From assembly GCA_003510895.1 (NCBI GenBank), contig DOKE01000008.1, forward strand, positions 4,188 through 14,554: DNA of 10,367 nt, given 5' to 3'. Below, piece after piece: positions 7,205 through 10,367 of the stretch. Position numbers and translations under genes: made by a program. Under the pieces are notes generated by a model. It saw only the letters and a list, made by a program, of their open reading frames with translations, did not search any database and was not told the origin of the DNA. Each line of letters starts with the position of its first letter. Within the stretch, counting starts at the first letter, position 1. The stretch comes from Candidatus Moraniibacteriota bacterium. Its GTDB lineage: Bacteria > Patescibacteriota > Minisyncoccia > Moranbacterales > GWC2-37-73.

Positions 7205-8224
7205 ATGAAATTTACTCGAACAAAAAAGCTTTTGTTTGCCAATAACAAGGGTGGTGTCGGAAAGACAACCTTGGCTTTTAATTGCGCAATGTTTTTTGCG
7301 AAGCAAGGATATAAAACAGTGCTTGTAGATCTTGATCCACAATGCAATCTTTCGCGATTGGCTCTTGGAGATAATTATTACGAAAAAACACTTTTTTCTT
7401 CAACTGATAAGGATATTTACGATGTGCTTAAGGGGGTTGTCGAGGGTGGAAGTGATATTAATTTAGGTGTTCCGTTTATTCCAATATCAAACAGTGAAGA
7501 CAATCTTTTTTTAATGAAGGGTAGTGTCAATCTTTCGCTTTATGAAAATTTATTAGTAACGGCTTATGGGCAGGCAGCATCAGGACAACAGCTTGGATAT
7601 TTTCAAACAAGCGCGATAGATAGATTTATGCGTGAAAAAGGGCTGAATGAAGAGATTGATATTTTTGTGATTGACACCTCGCCAAGTCTTTCATTGCTTA
7701 ACCAGATTATTTTCCTTGGCGGTGATTATTTTGTAGTTCCGATGATGCCAGACGCTTTTAGTGTTCAAGGTATTGAAAATATTGGCAGTATGTTTGAAAA
7801 ATGGAAGCAAAATTGGAAGGTAACAGCAAGAGCGCTTTCTGGAAACACTGAAAGTAAATTTGTGCTCTCAGGCGATGGTCTTTTTATCGGATATATTGTG
7901 AATTCATATAATGCGTATGGAAAACAACCAATCAAAGATCACAGACGTTGGATTGAAGAAATTCCAAAAAAAGTGAAAGAAAATCTTTCTGAAAAGCATG
8001 GTAGGAATGGTCTTGTTGAAAAAAGCTGGAAAAGTTCGCTTGCGGAAATACAGGATTATGGAAGAATTCCCGCGAAATGCCAAGAACTCGGGATTGCAAT
8101 TTTTGATCTTGATCCGGATTGTATAGAAGAAATTCATCAAGGAACAAAAGAAAATATTGAAAAATCAAAAGAGGAATTCAAAATGTTATCAGAAAAAATA
8201 TTAAAGGTTCTATCTGAATACTAA
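7205..8224 (+). CDS. ParA/Soj/MinD-family ATPase (P-loop partitioning ATPase)
   Basis: The deviant Walker A motif KGGVGKTT (15-22), with its signature first lysine, is followed by VDLDPQCNLS (41-50). DTSPSLS (157-163) and VVPMMPDAFS are in the places expected for the Walker B/switch II and following strands of ParA. Such ATPases form ATP-dependent dimers that bind DNA nonspecifically or a membrane, and position chromosomes, plasmids or large complexes. At 339 residues it is longer than minimal ParA. The extra length lies mainly in an insertion around 58-130 and a Lys/Glu-rich helical C terminus. No ParB gene or parS-like site is visible nearby, so it is an orphan here, and its cargo is unknown. 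It appears to have its own promoter and a leaderless start. No strong terminator follows. Confidence 0.88.
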   Translation: MKFTRTKKLLFANNKGGVGKTTLAFNCAMFFAKQGYKTVLVDLDPQCNLSRLALGDNYYEKTLFSSTDKDIYDVLKGVVEGGSDINLGVPFIPISNSEDNLFLMKGSVNLSLYENLLVTAYGQAASGQQLGYFQTSAIDRFMREKGLNEEIDIFVIDTSPSLSLLNQIIFLGGDYFVVPMMPDAFSVQGIENIGSMFEKWKQNWKVTARALSGNTESKFVLSGDGLFIGYIVNSYNAYGKQPIKDHRRWIEEIPKKVKENLSEKHGRNGLVEKSWKSSLAEIQDYGRIPAKCQELGIAIFDLDPDCIEEIHQGTKENIEKSKEEFKMLSEKILKVLSEY

Positions 8225-8240
8225 ATCCTGTATCTTTTCA

Positions 8241-8252
8241 GATAATATTATC
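8241..8252. repeat. 12-base perfect palindrome after the ParA-like gene
   Basis: GATAATATTATC is a perfect palindrome 16 bases after the ParA stop, upstream of the attenuator promoter. It has no GC-rich stem, so it is a poor terminator. It could be an operator or chance in AT-rich DNA. A second small inverted repeat, ATATC-tt-GATAT (8289-8300), overlaps the -10 of the following promoter. Confidence 0.3.
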
Positions 8253-8274
8253 AATTTATTTCATTTTTTTGTAT

Positions 8275-8303
8275 TTGACTTTAGTATCATATCTTGATAT
8301 TGT
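8275..8303 (+). promoter_or_regulatory. Promoter of the leader-peptide attenuator unit
   Basis: The -35 is TTGACT (8275-8280), the spacer is 17 bases and the extended -10 is TGaTATTGT (TG at 8295-8296, hexamer 8298-8303). Position +1 falls on A8310, which is the first base of the ATG of the leader ORF. The element resembles the ParA promoter (TTGATATACT), suggesting a local extended -10 style. Confidence 0.7.
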
Positions 8304-8309
8304 ATTAGT

Positions 8310-8384
8310 ATGAATAAGAAGTTGATAAAATCTATGAATGTGCATCACTGGTACTGCCTCTTGGAACCAGTTTTTTCGGCATAA
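8310..8384 (+). CDS. Regulatory leader peptide, 24 residues, with a His-His-Trp-Tyr-Cys run
   Basis: The open frame runs from ATG 8310 to TAA 8382-8384 and is too short for routine ORF calling. Residues 9-24 read MNVHHWYCLLEPVFSA. Five consecutive codons for scarce residues, CAT CAC TGG TAC TGC (8343-8357), lie on and around the first segment of the attenuator; the stop lies just after the second segment. This is the geometry of trp/his-type leader peptides. Translation could begin leaderlessly at 8310, since +1 coincides with it, or at the in-frame ATG at 8334. No SD is seen for either. I infer that ribosome stalling at the His/Trp/Tyr/Cys codons is the signal; which amino acid matters cannot be told from sequence. 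It is not a protein with an independent function as far as can be seen. Confidence 0.7.
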   Translation: MNKKLIKSMNVHHWYCLLEPVFSA

Positions 8385-8444
8385 TTGTCTAGCATTTAGA
8401 TATCTTTTGAAAACTGGTTTTGTGAAAGCAAAGTCAGTTTTTTT
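8347..8444 (+). promoter_or_regulatory. Four-segment transcription attenuator upstream of the HAD gene
   Basis: Segment 1 is ACTGGT (8347-8352). Segment 2 is 8362-8377, containing AACCAGTTTT. Segment 3 is 8409-8422, containing AAAACTGGTT. Segment 4 is 8429-8440, followed by a T-run. Pairing 1:2 gives a 6-pair hairpin, extendable past an A-A mismatch. Pairing 2:3 gives 10 uninterrupted pairs (8365-8374 with 8410-8419) plus flanking wobbles. Pairing 3:4 gives a 12-pair terminator. Pairing 2:3 excludes both 1:2 and 3:4. A ribosome stalled on the codons at 8343-8357 would mask segment 1 and release segment 2 for antitermination. A ribosome reaching the stop at 8382 would cover segment 2 and allow termination. 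Confidence 0.75.
8411..8444 (+). terminator. Attenuator terminator immediately before the HAD start codon
   Basis: AAACTGGTTTTG (8411-8422) pairs along its length with CAAAGTCAGTTT (8429-8440), 12 pairs including two G-T wobbles, with a 6-base loop. Seven T residues follow (8438-8444). The ATG of the HAD gene is only ten bases after the T-run, so the hairpin would also crowd the initiation region. Confidence 0.85.
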
Positions 8445-8453
8445 ATTATACAT

Positions 8454-8882
8454 ATGAAAATAATATTTGATTACAATAGAACGATTTTTGATCCAGATAC
8501 TGACAATTTGTATGCAGGTGTTTTTGATCTGCTTAAAAACTTATCAAAAAAGCACGAGTTGTTTTTAATAAGTCGCAATGAGCCAGGAAGAAAAAATAGA
8601 ATGATGGAGATTGGAATCTCTGAATTTTTCAGGAAAGCTATTTTTATTGAAATGAAATCCAAAAAAATTTTCAAAGAACTAGTAGGTGAAAATGAGTTAG
8701 CGCTTGTTGTCGGGGATAGTATTAAGGATGAGATCAGGATTGGAAACAAGCTCGGCTTTGTGACAATAAGGGTAAAAATAGGGAAGTTTTCTAGACAAAT
8801 TTCAATGGATAAAAGTGAAGTGGCTAAACATAATGTATATAGTATTGTTGAGTTAGAAAAAATAATTAAACTATATGAATAA
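8454..8882 (+). CDS. HAD-superfamily hydrolase-like protein, 142 residues
   Basis: A compact HAD fold without a visible large cap. Motif I is IIFDYNRT, with nucleophile Asp6 and Thr10, but the usual second Asp (D+2) is Asn8. Motif II is LFLIS (Ser40). A Lys pair at 69-71 is the motif III candidate. Motif IV is VVGDSIKDE (Asp88, Asp92, Glu93). Family members are phosphatases, mutases or related phosphoryl-transfer enzymes. The D+2 position normally supplies the general acid/base, so Asn there may mean altered or slow chemistry. The start at 8454 is fixed by motif I lying at residues 3-10. It has no SD and sits directly behind the attenuator terminator, so its transcription should depend on read-through. 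The substrate is unknown; the downstream ATP-grasp-like gene may be its partner. Confidence 0.8.
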   Translation: MKIIFDYNRTIFDPDTDNLYAGVFDLLKNLSKKHELFLISRNEPGRKNRMMEIGISEFFRKAIFIEMKSKKIFKELVGENELALVVGDSIKDEIRIGNKLGFVTIRVKIGKFSRQISMDKSEVAKHNVYSIVELEKIIKLYE

Positions 8883-8952
8883 TTTTAAATCACAAATTAA
8901 GTTGCATTGGCATCCGAAAGATATTTTCTCGGGGTTGTTGCCTTTGTTTTTT

Positions 8953-9014
8953 GAGTTTATTCAAAGAACTCGTGCATCAGTTTCGAATAGTTTGAAGCTG
9001 ATACGAAATAGTTC
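8953..9014 (+). promoter_or_regulatory. Structured leader between the HAD and ATP-grasp genes
   Basis: A nested hairpin can be drawn: GAACT (8966-8970) with AGTTC (9010-9014), CGT (8971-8973) with ACG (9003-9005), and a 9-pair stem (8976-8984 with 8994-9002). An alternative hairpin, GAGTT (8953-8957) with AACTC (8967-8971), overlaps the outer arm and would compete. No T-run follows, so this is not a terminator; it could be a processing, stability or translation-control element. After it comes an unstructured A/C-rich stretch leading to the SD. No convincing promoter is seen in 8883-9047. Confidence 0.45.
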
Positions 9015-9036
9015 ATTAACAACAAGAACAACAGAA

Positions 9037-9041
9037 AGGAG
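9037..9041 (+). promoter_or_regulatory. Shine-Dalgarno site deciding the start at 9048
   Basis: AGGAG lies 6 bases before the ATG. It contrasts with the SD-less HAD start upstream and predicts stronger, independently controlled translation of the ATP-grasp-like protein. Confidence 0.8.
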
Positions 9042-9047
9042 TGCAAT

Positions 9048-10301
9048 ATGCGTGAAAAACTTGATGCGGTTATTTGTGAAACAGGAATTTGGGATGGCAA
9101 TAGAAAACAAACACATGGCTTTTTACTTTCACCCAGTGTATATCAAATTACAAAGGAGCAGAAAAAAGAACTTCAAAGACTTGGATTTGCTTTGTATGAT
9201 TGCTTGCTGGGACTCTCACATATTGCCGTAATTGCCTATGATAAGAGTTTAAATTATCAAGGTCAATGGCTTTTGGCGAGAAAAGTTTTTTCAACTGGAG
9301 TTCCAAGTATGTATCAGGAAATGCAAGGAATGAATGTGAGGAACATTCCTGCGCTTTTGAAAGTTGACTTGATGGTCAACCAGGATGGTGAATTTTTTAT
9401 TGCTGAAGTTGATGGACACAATAAGCATGGGGTTGGATATTCAACCTTGGCAAAACTTTTTCGTGAGGCTCTTTATCCTGAATACGAAGCTCTTCCTGGA
9501 GTAGTGAGGTTGCTGTCAGATGAAATCAGACGGCAAGGATACAGGGATTTCAAATTGCTTTATGCGGAACAGGAAAAATTTTATATTCCTGAATTTGAAG
9601 TTGCATGTCGGGAGTTTGTAAAAAATGGAATTGATTGCAAAATTGTTTCGGAAATGGATGCCGACAAAGCTTTCGTTTCTGAAGGAATGTTTTTGGATCT
9701 GCCATTTTTGTATCATCAAAATAGACTTTATGATACTATTATTCCTGCTTATCTCGACGGAAATGTTCGGTTCGTTATTCCTCCAAAACCTTTCTTGGGA
9801 GCCAAGGGTGTGCTCGGTCTGCTTCGTAACGACGGCAAAGATGATGAACTTGAAGCTCTTCTGCGCACTTTTATTAAAAAAGATTCGCTTAAATTGCTGA
9901 GAAAATACATTCCGGAAACGGTGCTTGTAGGAAAATTGGCAGAAGATTTTGAAACCGCCAAAAAAAGAACAGCAAGGAAAAGGTATGTGCTTAAGGAATC
10001 CATCTCAAGTGGGATGAAAGGAACAGTCTTTTCTGATGACCAGAATTTTGAATCAATTCTTTCCCTTGCTTGCAGTTCAAATTTAAACTGGATTTTGCAG
10101 GAAGAAATAATCAATCAACCTCAGGAATTTTCCTGGTTTGATAAAGGAGATTCTCCATTAAATACTTCGAGTGATTGGTTTATGCGTGTTACTGTGCAAT
10201 ATGTTAATCGTCAACTTGCTGATGTGATTGTGACTGCGCGTAGAGACAAAGCCGTGCATGGCGCTCCTGATTGTATTCAAATCGGAACAGCTATCGTCTG
10301 A
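9048..10301 (+). CDS. ATP-grasp-like ligase, probably circularly permuted type
   Basis: I recognise the fold type but not a named enzyme. The 417-residue protein has LLKVDLMVNQDGEFFIAEVDG (from 103), with Asp107 and Glu120. This resembles the metal/substrate-binding strand pair that comes early in circularly permuted ATP-grasp proteins (relatives of glutathionylspermidine synthase and the CP_ATPgrasp families). RYVLKESISSGMKGTVFS (312-329) looks like the nucleotide-binding strand with its lysine (Lys316) and a flexible Gly/Ser loop. WILQEEI (348-354) looks like the adenine-hinge strand, and a late RVTVQYV segment (380-386) carries an Arg. Such enzymes use ATP to activate a carboxylate and join it to an amine or thiol. 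There is no signal peptide or membrane helix. It ends in TGA and is probably in one operon with the HAD gene under the attenuator. The substrate is unknown. Confidence 0.65.
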   Translation: MREKLDAVICETGIWDGNRKQTHGFLLSPSVYQITKEQKKELQRLGFALYDCLLGLSHIAVIAYDKSLNYQGQWLLARKVFSTGVPSMYQEMQGMNVRNIPALLKVDLMVNQDGEFFIAEVDGHNKHGVGYSTLAKLFREALYPEYEALPGVVRLLSDEIRRQGYRDFKLLYAEQEKFYIPEFEVACREFVKNGIDCKIVSEMDADKAFVSEGMFLDLPFLYHQNRLYDTIIPAYLDGNVRFVIPPKPFLGAKGVLGLLRNDGKDDELEALLRTFIKKDSLKLLRKYIPETVLVGKLAEDFETAKKRTARKRYVLKESISSGMKGTVFSDDQNFESILSLACSSNLNWILQEEIINQPQEFSWFDKGDSPLNTSSDWFMRVTVQYVNRQLADVIVTARRDKAVHGAPDCIQIGTAIV

Positions 10302-10343
10302 GAAATAAAGAGCTGATAATTAATTGTAAATTTTTACTCGGCT

Positions 10344-10367
10344 CACCTAAACTGAAAAGTTAAGGTG
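10344..10367 (+). terminator. Hairpin at the window edge, possible terminator of the ATP-grasp gene (cut off)
   Basis: CACCT (10344-10348) pairs with AGGTG (10363-10367), and AACT (10350-10353) with AGTT (10358-10361). A single A-A mismatch separates the two stems and a GAAA tetraloop closes them. The left arm is preceded by CGGCT, so the stem could continue beyond the window. A T-run that would prove a terminator cannot be seen. Confidence 0.45.

Noticed and set aside
8362..8368. TGGAACC before the HAD gene, identical to the T-box bulge at 3985
   Set aside because: The flanks do not give the A1 and A2 helices of a T-box antiterminator, the loop would be very long, and there is no Stem I. 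The bases are better explained as leader codons TTG GAA CCA and as part of attenuator segment 2.
8875..9231. 118-residue frame overlapping the start of the ATP-grasp gene
   Set aside because: It overlaps by about 180 bases a longer frame that has a strong SD and recognisable motifs. I keep only the upstream part as a possible leader frame.
1..10367. Alternative genetic code (UGA as Gly), as in some candidate phyla
   Set aside because: All frames are intact under the standard code, and TGA is used as the terminal stop at 10299-10301.
1..10367. CRISPR array, insertion sequence, tRNA or rRNA gene
   Set aside because: No periodic repeat-spacer pattern, transposase, terminal inverted repeats, cloverleaf or rRNA-like stretch was found on reading both strands.

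Overview
The window looks like the chromosome of an AT-rich, compact bacterium that uses the standard code (TAA, TAG and TGA all end genes). Several features fit a candidate-phyla (Patescibacteria/Parcubacteria-like) genome: many starts lack a Shine-Dalgarno (SD) sequence, glycyl-tRNA synthetase is the single-chain dimeric type, there is an acidic Cys-rich membrane-anchored protein, and the HAD protein opens with FDYNRT. This placement is an inference; no rRNA or other phylogenetic marker is present.

Layout. At the left end a small GlsB/YeaQ-type membrane protein reads leftwards, divergent from everything else. Rightwards follow a large P2-type cation ATPase (478-3207), an unrecognised basic 153-residue protein with its own SD and intrinsic terminator (3314-3843), and a unit of glyQS, a Cys-rich anchored protein and ispG (4080-7138). 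The glyQS gene is preceded by a consensus promoter (TTGACA-17-TATAAT) and a glycine T-box riboswitch whose antiterminator and terminator can both be drawn. The next gene is a ParA/Soj-like ATPase (7205-8224) with a promoter that places transcription start at the start codon.

The most interesting part is 8275-8453. An extended -10 promoter is followed by a 24-codon leader ORF containing His-His-Trp-Tyr-Cys, and then by four segments that pair as 1:2, 2:3 or 3:4. The 3:4 hairpin ends in seven T residues just before a HAD-family gene. This is the architecture of a classical ribosome-mediated transcription attenuator. It would control the HAD gene and a downstream ATP-grasp-like gene (9048-10301), coupling them to supply of aminoacylated tRNA for His, Trp, Tyr or Cys. 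The HAD/ATP-grasp gap also holds a stable hairpin and a strong SD. The window thus contains two different tRNA-sensing attenuation devices: T-box RNA for glycine, and a leader peptide for the HAD/ATP-grasp pair.
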